A DNA stretch of 64,000 bases from an uncultured Oscillospiraceae bacterium (GCA_947599925.1 CANQFT010000001.1:62001-126000), one strand, 5' to 3'. Positions 30,073 to 38,916 are shown, counted from the first letter of the stretch. Notes: generated by a model from the letters alone, not told the origin. Program-made: numbers and translations.

Positions 30073-32277
30073 ATGAAACGATGGATCTCTTTCGCGCTGG
30101 CGCTGTGCCTGTTGACGGCGCTGATCCCGTCCGTACAGGCCGCCGGATCGGACAGCGGGGACGACGCGGTGGCCTGTCTGAAGGCGCTGGACATCTTGGA
30201 GGGGGACGGGACGGGCGATCTGAAGCTGTCCGCGCCAGTCACCCGCGCCGCCTTCGCCAAGCTGTTGGCGGCCACCTCTCCCTACCGGGACGACCTGGGC
30301 GGCCAGGGAGCGGGCTACTCGCTCTTCACCGATGTGAAAAGCGGCCATTGGGCCGGCGGATATATCAAGCTGTGCCTGGATAACGGCTGGATGATCGGCT
30401 ATACCGACGGCTCTTTCCGCCCAGACGACCCCGTCTCCTTGGAGGAGGCGTGTACCGCCGGACTGCGGCTGTTGGGCTATGCCAGCGCCGACCTCTCCGG
30501 CCCCTTCCCCGCCGCGCAGCTCAACAAGGCCGCCGCCGTGGGACTGCGGGACGGCCTCGCCGCCCAGCAGGGCCAGGAGCTCACCCGTGAGGAGTGCGTC
30601 CGGCTCTTTTACAACCTCCTCACCTGCAAGACCCCGCAGGGCCAAGTCTACGCCTCCACGCTGGGCCTCCCGCTGGACAGCGACGGGGAGGTGGACTACC
30701 TGGCGGCGGTGAAGGAGGACCTGGAGGGGCCCTTCCTCAGCGGGGAGACCGAGCCCGCCCTGCCCGCCGCTCCAGAGGTGATCTACCTCAACGGCCAGCG
30801 GGTGTCCGACATCCTCTGGCAGAAGGACGATGTGTACTACTACGCCCACGGCTACCTGTGGGTCTACCGTGAGCCGGTCTACGGCCAGATCTCCGCGCTG
30901 AACCCCACCGCGGCCGACCCGGAGACGGTGAGCGTCAACAACAAGACCTATACGCTGTCCGGCAGCGCGGTGAAAGAACAGCTCTCCGCCCTGGGCTCCA
31001 GGGCGGTGGGGGCCAGCGTGACGCTGCTGCTGGGCATGGACGGCCAAGTGGCCGCCGTCCGCGCCGTCAGCGGGCCCTTTGTGGCGGGGGATGCCGACAC
31101 GCTGGGCTTTGCGCCCCGGACGGTCTACCGGGACGGCGCGCTCTCCAACAGCGCCGCGCTTTCCAAGTACGACGTCTACTATTATAGCGCCGATGAATCC
31201 GCCCTTTGGATCTACACCGACCGGGTCTCCGGCAGGATCCAGGCGCTGACGCCCAGCCTGTCAGCCCCCACCGCCGTCACCATCTCCGGCCAGAGCTACA
31301 CCCTTGCCACCGACGCCCTGTCCCGGAAGCTGTCCAGCCTCAACGGCAAGTGGACAGACCGGTTCGTCACCCTGCTTTTGGGCATGGACGGCACGGTGGT
31401 GGAGGTGCTGACCGACGAGGCGGTAGAGGCCACCTACTACGGCGTGGTGCAGTCGGCTGTCAAGACGGCGGCGGACGGCGCGGTGGAGTGGCAGATCACC
31501 CTGCTGTGTACCGATGGCCGCCAGCACACCTTCTCCGCCGGCGCCGACAGGACCTGGGAGACGGGCGACCTGGCCCGCGTGACGGTGGACCAGGACGGGG
31601 CGGAGTTTGAGTCTCTCAGGAGGCGCGCCCTCTCCGGCACAGTGGACGCCGGCGCCTCCAAAGCGGGCAGTTACGCCCTCGCCGACAACGTCAAAGTCCT
31701 GGACGTGGACGAGGACGGAGACGGCGGGGCGGTGGAGCGCTCCGAGCTGGCGGGGCTGGCCCTCACGGAGAGCAACGTGCGCTACTACGAACTGAACGAC
31801 AGCGGCCAGGTGGAGCATCTGATCCTGCAAAACGCCACGGAGCTTTTGTGGGAGCACGGCCTGTTGACCAAAGTGGAGAGCAGTTCCCGCGACTCCATGA
31901 GCAGCACGACCCAGTACACCATCCTGATCGACGGCCAGAGCCGGACCTACTCCCTCAGCGGCCAGAGTTTCCCCGTCACGGCGGGCCAGGGCGTGGCGGT
32001 GCGCTTCTCCGCCGCGGGCGCGATCGTGGGGATGCGCGCCCTGACCGCGGTGGAACTGGCCGAGGTCCGGCCCTCCTCCGGCGCCGCCGTGGGCGCCGAC
32101 GGCCAGAGCTATGACTTGGCGGGCGAGGTGAGCGTCTGCCTGCGGGCCGCGGACTGGAACTACTACGCCCTGGAGCGGGAGGACCTCAAGACCCTGAGCG
32201 CCGACGACTACACCTTGACCGGCTACTACGACACGGCCCAGGGAAAGCTCCAGGTCATCCTGGCCCGACAAAAATAA
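30073..32277 (+). CDS. Secreted SLH-domain protein
   Basis: Signal peptide MKRWISFALALCLLTALIPSVQA; FTDVKSGHWAGGYIKLCLDNGWMIGYTDGSFRPDDPVSLEEA. Confidence 0.8.
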   Translation: MKRWISFALALCLLTALIPSVQAAGSDSGDDAVACLKALDILEGDGTGDLKLSAPVTRAAFAKLLAATSPYRDDLGGQGAGYSLFTDVKSGHWAGGYIKLCLDNGWMIGYTDGSFRPDDPVSLEEACTAGLRLLGYASADLSGPFPAAQLNKAAAVGLRDGLAAQQGQELTREECVRLFYNLLTCKTPQGQVYASTLGLPLDSDGEVDYLAAVKEDLEGPFLSGETEPALPAAPEVIYLNGQRVSDILWQKDDVYYYAHGYLWVYREPVYGQISALNPTAADPETVSVNNKTYTLSGSAVKEQLSALGSRAVGASVTLLLGMDGQVAAVRAVSGPFVAGDADTLGFAPRTVYRDGALSNSAALSKYDVYYYSADESALWIYTDRVSGRIQALTPSLSAPTAVTISGQSYTLATDALSRKLSSLNGKWTDRFVTLLLGMDGTVVEVLTDEAVEATYYGVVQSAVKTAADGAVEWQITLLCTDGRQHTFSAGADRTWETGDLARVTVDQDGAEFESLRRRALSGTVDAGASKAGSYALADNVKVLDVDEDGDGGAVERSELAGLALTESNVRYYELNDSGQVEHLILQNATELLWEHGLLTKVESSSRDSMSSTTQYTILIDGQSRTYSLSGQSFPVTAGQGVAVRFSAAGAIVGMRALTAVELAEVRPSSGAAVGADGQSYDLAGEVSVCLRAADWNYYALEREDLKTLSADDYTLTGYYDTAQGKLQVILARQK

Positions 32278-32299
32278 CCCCAGCGGGCGAATATGCAAA

Positions 32300-32331
32300 A
32301 AGGGCGGGGCGCATCACGCGCCCCGCCCTTT
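32300..32331 (+). terminator. Rho-independent terminator
   Basis: AGGGCGGGGCGC-ATCAC-GCGCCCCGCCCTTT. Confidence 0.75.
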
Positions 32332-32365
32332 CATCCGCTCACCCGCAGGAACCACAAAATCGTCC

Positions 32366-32920
32366 CTAACGCAGTTTGAATATGTGCATGATGCGCCAGT
32401 CCTCGTGTTCTATCGCACCCGCCATATGCCGATCCAGCCAATGCAGCTTTTGGCAAAATCGTTCCGCGATCTCGACCCTGTCAAAGAGGCCCTGCGCGTT
32501 GAGCTGCGTCCCATAAAAACGATTCAACTCTCTGAACATTTTCCCGTCCGCATCGCTGGGCGTGCCATTTATATGAAAGAGCCCCTCTCCCAGCATGGAG
32601 TATCCGCCGAAGCCTGTGACGTCTACGCCATAATAGACAGACGGGTGAGGGCATTCTTTTGCCGCGTCAAACCAGATGACCTCAAAGTCATCTCCTGTTT
32701 GCTCACTGCATGACCTGGCAAGCTCCCGCAGCTCCTGCACAGACAGCTGTTTGCCGATCCCCATATCCTCGCTCTCATAGTATTCGATATACTTTTTCCA
32801 AAGGGTCATATACGCATCGCTCGCCGTATCGGACCCAGGCGGCTCACACCGATAGAGCCCCTTATAGGTTGGGCATACGTGCTCGGACATCGGCTTAGAC
32901 AGCACCTTATAAAACCCCAT
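32366..32920 (-). CDS. Hypothetical protein
   Basis: MGFYKVLSKPMSEHVCPTYKGLYRCEPPGSD...; start preceded by AAAGGAGG on the minus strand; no family recognised. Confidence 0.6.
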   Translation of the reverse strand: MGFYKVLSKPMSEHVCPTYKGLYRCEPPGSDTASDAYMTLWKKYIEYYESEDMGIGKQLSVQELRELARSCSEQTGDDFEVIWFDAAKECPHPSVYYGVDVTGFGGYSMLGEGLFHINGTPSDADGKMFRELNRFYGTQLNAQGLFDRVEIAERFCQKLHWLDRHMAGAIEHEDWRIMHIFKLR

Positions 32921-33096
32921 CTGCGCGCGAACCTCCTTTGCTTGTCCGTTTTGCCGGTTGGTGGCCGTCGGCACCACAAGTATACACTGTTTCGCCGCGG
33001 CTGTCACTCCCTTTTTCCAGACGGCCAAAGCCGCCGGGCATCACGAGCGCCGTGCATAACACGCCCAAACTGGGAAAGGTTAACAGCGGGGGAGTG

Positions 33097-33363
33097 ATGC
33101 GGTTGGAGATCAACATCCGGGACCGTGACAAACTTGTGGAGATCTGGCTGACCAATGCCGAGAAAGACGACGAGGACCTGCAACGACGGCTCAGGCCCCT
33201 CTATCAGACCTGCCAAAAGCAGGGCTATCTGGCCGCTGTATTCAAATCGGGCAACGAGGGCCTGACCGCCCTCACCGGGACCCTGCTCACCTCCAACCGC
33301 AGGCGCATGGCGAACCAGGCGGCGCGCCAGGACGCTCCGCGGCCCATGGAACTCGCCCGGTAG
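33097..33363 (+). CDS. Small hypothetical protein, possibly mobile-element associated
   Basis: MRLEINIRDRDKLVEIWLTNAEKDDEDLQRRLRPLYQTCQKQGYLAAVFKSG...; RBS GGGGGAG. Confidence 0.5.
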   Translation: MRLEINIRDRDKLVEIWLTNAEKDDEDLQRRLRPLYQTCQKQGYLAAVFKSGNEGLTALTGTLLTSNRRRMANQAARQDAPRPMELAR

Positions 33364-33450
33364 CCCGCGGCCCCAATTCTTCCCAGGTTGTTATTTGTCC
33401 ATTTCTATGCTACAATGTTATCACAATATAAACGGCGGAGGGCATTCGTT

Positions 33451-34485
33451 ATGGATAACAAGAGCGACGAGCTGATGAAAGTCGGCCAGGTACTGCTGTA
33501 CAGTGATAGCAACGGAAAAGAATTTGTGAGCGTGGTTTTCCAGGATGAGAACTTCTGGCTGACCCAAAGCGGGATGGCCCAGCTTTTTGCCTGTACCCCG
33601 GAGAACATTCTTCAGCACCTGAAAAACATCTACGCCGAGGAAGAACTGGAGCGGGAGGCAACGACTAAGAAATTCTTAGTGGTTCGCCAGGAGGGCGCCC
33701 GCCAGGTCCGGCGCGAACTGGAGCATTACAACCTGGACGCCATCATCGCCGTGGGCTACCGGGTGAACTCCAAGAAGGCCACCCGCTTCCGCCAGTGGGC
33801 CACCAGGACCCTGAAGGAGTACATCCAGAAGGGCTTTGTCCTCAACGACGAGCTGATGAAAAACGGCCGCCCCTTCGGCAAGGACTACTTCGACGAACTC
33901 CTGGAGCGCATTCGGGAAATCCGGGCCAGCGAGCGCCGGGCCTATCAGAAGATCGCCGACATCTTCGAGCAGTGCAGCTACGACTACGACAAGCGGAGCG
34001 ATACCACCAAGGCTTTTTACGCCTTTGTCCAAAACAAGCTCCACTTCGCCGTCACCGGCCAGACCGCCGCCGAGTTGATCGCGGAGCGGGCCACGCCGGA
34101 CAGCCCCACCATGGGCCTGACCACCTGGAAGGCCGCTCCCGATGGCAAGATCCTGAAAAGCGATACCCTCATCGCGAAAAACTACTTAAACGAGAAGGAG
34201 CTCTCCCGTCTCAACCGGCTGGTCACCATGTTCATCGACTACGCCGAGCTGATGGCGGAGGACCAGGTGCCCATGTCCATGGCGGACTGGCTGGCCGAGG
34301 CCGACCGCTTCCTGGCCCACAACCGCCAGAAGGTGCTGGAGGGCAAGGGCCGCGTTTCCCACGAGGAGGCGGCCAAAAAGGTGGGGGACATCTATGAGGA
34401 GTTCCGCAAAAAGCAGGACGCCGCCTACATCTCCGAGTTTGACCGCCAGACGGCGAAATACCTGAAGGGTGAAACCGATGATTGA
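33451..34485 (+). CDS. RhuM family protein
   Basis: SVVFQDENFWLTQSGMAQLFACTPENILQHLKNIY...EHYNLDAIIAVGYRVNSKKATRFRQWATRTLKEYIQKGFVLND. Confidence 0.9.
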   Translation: MDNKSDELMKVGQVLLYSDSNGKEFVSVVFQDENFWLTQSGMAQLFACTPENILQHLKNIYAEEELEREATTKKFLVVRQEGARQVRRELEHYNLDAIIAVGYRVNSKKATRFRQWATRTLKEYIQKGFVLNDELMKNGRPFGKDYFDELLERIREIRASERRAYQKIADIFEQCSYDYDKRSDTTKAFYAFVQNKLHFAVTGQTAAELIAERATPDSPTMGLTTWKAAPDGKILKSDTLIAKNYLNEKELSRLNRLVTMFIDYAELMAEDQVPMSMADWLAEADRFLAHNRQKVLEGKGRVSHEEAAKKVGDIYEEFRKKQDAAYISEFDRQTAKYLKGETDD

Positions 34486-36676
34486 AAAATTTGCCATCGC
34501 CGGATACTGCCGCATCTCGGTGGACGAGGAGCTGGACCGGGACAACACCTCCATCGAAAACCAAAAGGCCATCATCGGGGACTTTGTGAAGCGCAAATTC
34601 CCCGGCTCTGCCCTGACCTTCTACGAGGACCGGGACAAGTCCGGCTATACCTTCGACCAGCGGCCCGGCTACCAGGCCATGCGCCGGGAGCTGATGGGCC
34701 ACAAAAAAGACATCCTCATCATCAAGGACTTCTCCCGCTTCTCCCGCCGCAACTCCCGCGGCCTGGTGGAGTTGGAGGACCTGCGGGACGCGGGGGTGCG
34801 GATCATCTCCATCGGGGACAACATCGACTTCCCCAACGACGACGACTGGCTGAAGATCCAGTTTCAATTCCTCATCAACGAGATGCCCGTCACCGACGCC
34901 AGCAAGAAGGTGAAGTCGGTGATCCAGCGCCGCCAGCAGGACGGCCAGTGGCTCTGCGCCGCCCCCTACGGCTATATCCTCAACAAGCGCCGGGAATTTG
35001 AGATCGTCCCCACCGAGGCGGAGATCGTCCGGGAGATCTTCCGGCTCTACATCGGCGGCTGGGGCTACAAGAAGATCGCCAACCATCTCACCGACCGGGG
35101 GATCCCGACTCCTCGGATGGCCGAGCGGGAGCGGAGAGAGGCGGCGGGGGAGGAGTGCCGGCGTCCGGCCAAGCCCCTCTGGGCCATTGTCACCATACAG
35201 GGCATCCTGGACAACGACTTTTATATCGGCACGCTCCGCCAGGGAAAGTACACCCGCGGGAAGATCAACGGCAAGGACGTGCGGCGGGACGAGGCGGAAC
35301 ACATCGTCATCGAGCGCCACCACCAGCCCATCCTCGACGACCGCACCTTCGCCACCGCCCATGCCCTGCGCCAGACCCGATCCACCGCCCACTACCGGGG
35401 CCAGAAGAAGTACGACAACGCCTACTCCGGCTTCCTGTTCTGCGGGGACTGCGGCTCTCCCATGTTCGCCATGAGCCGCCGGGACCTCAGGGACGCCTAC
35501 CGCTGCGGGACCTACCACCGCCGGGGGCTGAAAGGCTGCACCAGCCACCACATCCGGGTGGACAAGCTGGACGAGCTGTTGAAGCGGTATATCCGCAAGG
35601 TCCGGGACAACTCCGCCGCCATGCTGGACCGCCTCAACGCGGACTTGGACAAGGAGCAGGAGGACGTGGCCGAAACGGAGCAGGCCGCCGCCCATCTGGA
35701 AGCGGTGCTGGCGGACCTGCGGGACGAGCTGAAAGCCACCAAGCGCCAGCGTGTCCGGGACGTGATGCGCCATCCGGAGCAGGAGGAGACGCTGGAGGCG
35801 ACCTACGACGAGTTGGAAGCCGACCTCCTCCGCCGGATCGAGGGCGTCCAGAGCCAGATCGCCATGGCCCAGGACAGGCGCAACACCATCATCCGGGTGA
35901 ACCGGGCGGCAAAGACCGCCCAGGAGGTCTTTGCCGACATACTGAACAAGCCCAGGCTGGACCGCGGCGACCTCCAGCTCATCATCGAGAAGATCATGGT
36001 CTACGAGGACCACATCGAGGTGCAGCTCAAAGCCGACGTGGACAGCATCCTCCGCTGCGGCGAACTGCCGGAGGAGCCGGCCGGGGAGCGGCCCGCGGGG
36101 GCGGCGGCCATGGCCCCCGCCCCCATCCCTCTGGACCGGCGGGCGGCGGACGACTACGAGATCCAGATCACCCAGTCCAGCGATAAGCACGGCGACAAGG
36201 TCTTTACGGTCAAAGTCGTCAGGGAGGGCGACCCGCTGGAGATCTTCACCGACAAGGACGGCGGCGTGGTGTTCAAAAAGTACAGCCTGATGGGTGGGCT
36301 CAGCGACTTCGCCGGGCAGATGTGCGAGACCCTGTCCAAACTCTCCGGCCTCACCGCCGTCATCACCGACCGGGACAGCGTGCTGGCCGTCTCCGGCGCC
36401 TGCCGCAAGGAACTCTCCGAGCGGGCGGTCAGCGAGGACCTGGAAAAGCTGATGGAGGGCCGCCAGCTCTATGTGTCCCAGGACGGCCAGAGCCATGTGA
36501 CCATCTGCCGGGACAGCGAGCAGTTCCAGGCCATGGTGTGCGCCCCCATCCTCTCCGGCGGCGACGTGCTGGGCGCGGTCCTCTTCGTGCAGGAGGAGGG
36601 AAAAACCGCCGGCGAGGCCGAGGTGAAAATGATCCAGACCGCCGCCGGTTTCCTCAGCCGGCACATGGAATCTTAA
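34478..36676 (+). CDS. Large serine recombinase fused in frame at its C-terminus to the SpoVT C-terminal (GAF-like) domain
   Basis: AIAGYCRISVDEELDRDNTSIENQK..., IIKDFSRFSRRNSR, zinc-ribbon CGDCGSPMFA, then from 36224 EGDPLEIFTDKDGGVVFKKYSLMGGLSDFAGQ...AAGFLSRHMES = SpoVT C-terminus. Confidence 0.92.
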   Translation: MIEKFAIAGYCRISVDEELDRDNTSIENQKAIIGDFVKRKFPGSALTFYEDRDKSGYTFDQRPGYQAMRRELMGHKKDILIIKDFSRFSRRNSRGLVELEDLRDAGVRIISIGDNIDFPNDDDWLKIQFQFLINEMPVTDASKKVKSVIQRRQQDGQWLCAAPYGYILNKRREFEIVPTEAEIVREIFRLYIGGWGYKKIANHLTDRGIPTPRMAERERREAAGEECRRPAKPLWAIVTIQGILDNDFYIGTLRQGKYTRGKINGKDVRRDEAEHIVIERHHQPILDDRTFATAHALRQTRSTAHYRGQKKYDNAYSGFLFCGDCGSPMFAMSRRDLRDAYRCGTYHRRGLKGCTSHHIRVDKLDELLKRYIRKVRDNSAAMLDRLNADLDKEQEDVAETEQAAAHLEAVLADLRDELKATKRQRVRDVMRHPEQEETLEATYDELEADLLRRIEGVQSQIAMAQDRRNTIIRVNRAAKTAQEVFADILNKPRLDRGDLQLIIEKIMVYEDHIEVQLKADVDSILRCGELPEEPAGERPAGAAAMAPAPIPLDRRAADDYEIQITQSSDKHGDKVFTVKVVREGDPLEIFTDKDGGVVFKKYSLMGGLSDFAGQMCETLSKLSGLTAVITDRDSVLAVSGACRKELSERAVSEDLEKLMEGRQLYVSQDGQSHVTICRDSEQFQAMVCAPILSGGDVLGAVLFVQEEGKTAGEAEVKMIQTAAGFLSRHMES

Positions 36677-36902
36677 GTAAACCCGCCAAAGGCGATAAGT
36701 GCAGTTTTTCGGCATTTATCGCCTTGTTTTTATGTCAACAGCGAGTTTTGTCGAACGATTTTCCGACTTTTTTGCGATTTTTATATTGCGGGAACTGTAA
36801 AAATATGGTATATTTACTCCACCGGACAGGGCCCGGACCGAGCCCCTCCGCCGGGGAAAACAGGCGCGGCCCTGGCCGCCGGAAATGGGGGAATACCACA
36901 TG

Positions 36903-37661
36903 GAACAGGAAATGGTGATCGTAGTGGGTGACGCTTCACAGGACTTTCAATCCGCCTTGACCGAGGCTGTGCGGCGGGAGCCGGGGATGCGTTTGGCAGG
37001 GGCCACGGGAGACGGGCAGGAGCTTTTGGAGCTGGTCCGCGCCCAGCGGCCCGACGCGGTGGTGATGGACCTGGTGCTGACGGGGATGGACGGGCTGGAA
37101 GTCCTGGCCCAGCTGCAGCAGTTGCCCCAGCGGCCCCAGATCCTGGTGGCCTCCGCCTTTCTCCACGAGGGGCTGGTGAGCCAGGTCCGCGGCAGCGGCG
37201 CGGCCTATCTGATGCCAAAGCCCTGCCGGGTCACGACGTTGCTGGAGCGTGTGCGGCAGCTGGTGGCGGGGGCGTCGCCCCTGGACCTGGTCCCCAGCCC
37301 CGGCGCGGAGAGCCTGGAACTGCGGGTCACGAGCATCATCCACGAGATCGGCGTGCCCGCCCACATCAAGGGCTACCAGTACCTCCGGGAAGCCATCCGC
37401 CTGGCGGTGGAGGACATGGAGGTCATCAACGCCGTCACCAAGGTGCTCTACCCCACCGTGGCCAAGACCTTCGGCACCACGCCCAGCCGGGTGGAGCGGG
37501 CCATCCGCCACGCCATCGAGGTGGCCTGGGACCGGGGCGACCTGGAGACCCTGCAAAAATACTTTGGCTACACCGTCTCCAACGCCAAGGGCAAGCCCAC
37601 CAACTCCGAGTTCATCGCCATGATCGCCGACCGCCTCCAACTCCAGCGCAAGGAGGGCTGA
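36903..37661 (+). CDS. spo0A: Sporulation transcription factor Spo0A
   Basis: C-terminal [26 protein letters not shown]...[22 protein letters not shown]...[16 protein letters not shown]; receiver [15 protein letters not shown]. Confidence 0.95.
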   Translation, partial: EQEMVIVVGDASQDFQSALTEAVRREPGMRLAGATGDGQELLELVRAQRPDAVVMDLVLTGMDGLEVLAQLQQLPQRPQILVASAFLHEGLVSQVRGSGAAYLMPKPCRVTTLLERVRQLVAGASPLDLVPSPGAESLELRVTSIIHEIGVPAHIKGYQYLREAIRLAVEDMEVINAVTKVLYPTVAKTFGTTPSRVERAIRHAIEVAWDRGDLETLQKYFGYTVSNAKGKPTNSEFIAMIADRLQLQRKEG

Positions 37662-37691
37662 CGCCCCACAGCGCAAAACGCGACACGCCCC

Positions 37692-37731
37692 GCGCCCGGT
37701 CCCCGGGATCGCAGGGCGTGTTTTTCGCGCC
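37692..37731 (+). terminator. Probable Rho-independent terminator after spo0A
   Basis: ACACGCCC...GGGCGTGTTTTT. Confidence 0.6.
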
Positions 37732-37740
37732 CACGATGGG

Positions 37741-37929
37741 TCAGGATCGGCCCGCCTCGTCGTCCATGACGGCCAGGGCGCTTCGCACCATGGCGTGGAT
37801 CAGCCGAAGCTGGCCTGGTGTGGCCCGCCGCTGAAGTTCCAGCAGGTCGCCGTCCCCCGCCGCTCCACCGCCCAGCTGGTCGGCCAGCAGATAGGCGGGG
37901 CTGGCCCCCAGCTTGTCGCACAGGCACAC
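37741..37929 (-). pseudogene. Possible XRE-regulator C-terminal remnant
   Basis: CLCDKLGASPAYLLADQL...RRATPGQLRLIHAMVRSALAVMDDEAG; no HTH N-terminus in frame upstream. Confidence 0.4.
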
Positions 37930-38079
37930 GAACAGCGGCAGGCTGGGACCATCCTGTTCCTGTCGCGGTTTTTTGTTGCGGAAACGGCATTGATATGATA
38001 TACTTTATTTTAAAGCCTAAATGGTTCATGCTTTTCTACACTGAAATAAACTAATCCTGGATGTGAAGAAGGTCAGTTT

Positions 38080-38916
38080 ATGGGATACGAAGCCGAAAAA
38101 GCAACGTTCAGCCTACAGCTGAAAGAATTTGCCGCTACTTTGGGATCAGCCATCGCCAAAAACGATGAATGGACGATTCGCGGCTTTATCGACATATTCA
38201 AGAATGTATATACCATTTCAACGGATACAAAAATTGTATCTAAACTCCTTGAATTACATCTGTTTCCCTTTTTTCTTTCTTTCGCAGAAGAAAAAGGATA
38301 CGACATTGAACTTGCTACCCATCAGAATTGGTATCCTGACCTGACCTTTCTGTCAAAGGCAGATCCGCAGATCAAGTTTGCGGTAGATTTGAAAACTACA
38401 TATAGGGATGAAGCCTATCCGGGGTTTTGTAACGGATTTACATTAGGATCACACGGCGAATACTTTGTAAAGCGTACAAGCACAAAGAACATACAGTACC
38501 CTTATGGGGAATACAGCGGTCACTTCTGTTTGGGAATCATCTATTCTCGCGCGGTTCTGGATAAGAGCGAGGAAACGCATATATACTCCCTTGACGAATT
38601 AGGAACCATTCCGCCGGTGATCAAGGATTTTTTGTTCTTTGCTGAAGAGAAATGGAAGATAGCCAGCGATAAAGGCGGAAGCGGTAACACTGCAAATATC
38701 GGCAGTATTCAAAAAATCGAGGATATTCTCCGCGGCAACGGTGTATTTGCCAAAGCCGGAGAAGAATTATTCGACGACTACTGGGCCAATTTTGGAAAGC
38801 TTAAGATCCGTGTGGATGGAAAGTGGAAAAAACTGTCGTCCTTCGAGGAATATTTGCGCTATCGTAGGCTCTCACTCGACTTGAACAACCCAAAAGCGGT
38901 AAAGAGGAGAGCGTGA
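38080..38916 (+). CDS. EcoRV-family type II restriction endonuclease
   Basis: QNWYPDLTFLSKADPQIKFAVDLKTTYR, STKNIQYPYGEYSGHFCLGIIYSRA, EEKWKIASDKGGSGNTANIGSI parallel EcoRV blocks (YPDFT..IDIKTTY; TKNIVYPF; KWVIAGDLAGSGNTTNIGSI, recalled). Confidence 0.85.
   Translation: MGYEAEKATFSLQLKEFAATLGSAIAKNDEWTIRGFIDIFKNVYTISTDTKIVSKLLELHLFPFFLSFAEEKGYDIELATHQNWYPDLTFLSKADPQIKFAVDLKTTYRDEAYPGFCNGFTLGSHGEYFVKRTSTKNIQYPYGEYSGHFCLGIIYSRAVLDKSEETHIYSLDELGTIPPVIKDFLFFAEEKWKIASDKGGSGNTANIGSIQKIEDILRGNGVFAKAGEELFDDYWANFGKLKIRVDGKWKKLSSFEEYLRYRRLSLDLNNPKAVKRRA

Larger units (their letters stand above)
23995..36236 (+). mobile_element. Integrated large-serine-recombinase element inserted in spoVT (attL core 23995-24007, attR core 36224-36236; about 12.2 kb)
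   Basis: 13-bp direct repeat GAGGGCGACCCGC at both ends; recombinase at the right end; SpoVT halves outside; the joined circle gives attP with arms CAAAGTCGTCAG / CTGACGACGTTG. Confidence 0.85.

Noticed and set aside
32710-33097. Small plus-strand ORFs overlapping the 32366-32920 gene
   Set aside because: No RBS and antisense to a better-supported ORF.
23995-36236. Invertible (phase-variable) segment
   Set aside because: The two GAGGGCGACCCGC cores are in direct, not inverted, orientation, so recombination predicts excision.
23995-36236. Prophage or conjugative element
   Set aside because: No capsid, portal, terminase, relaxase or type IV secretion genes seen between the att cores.
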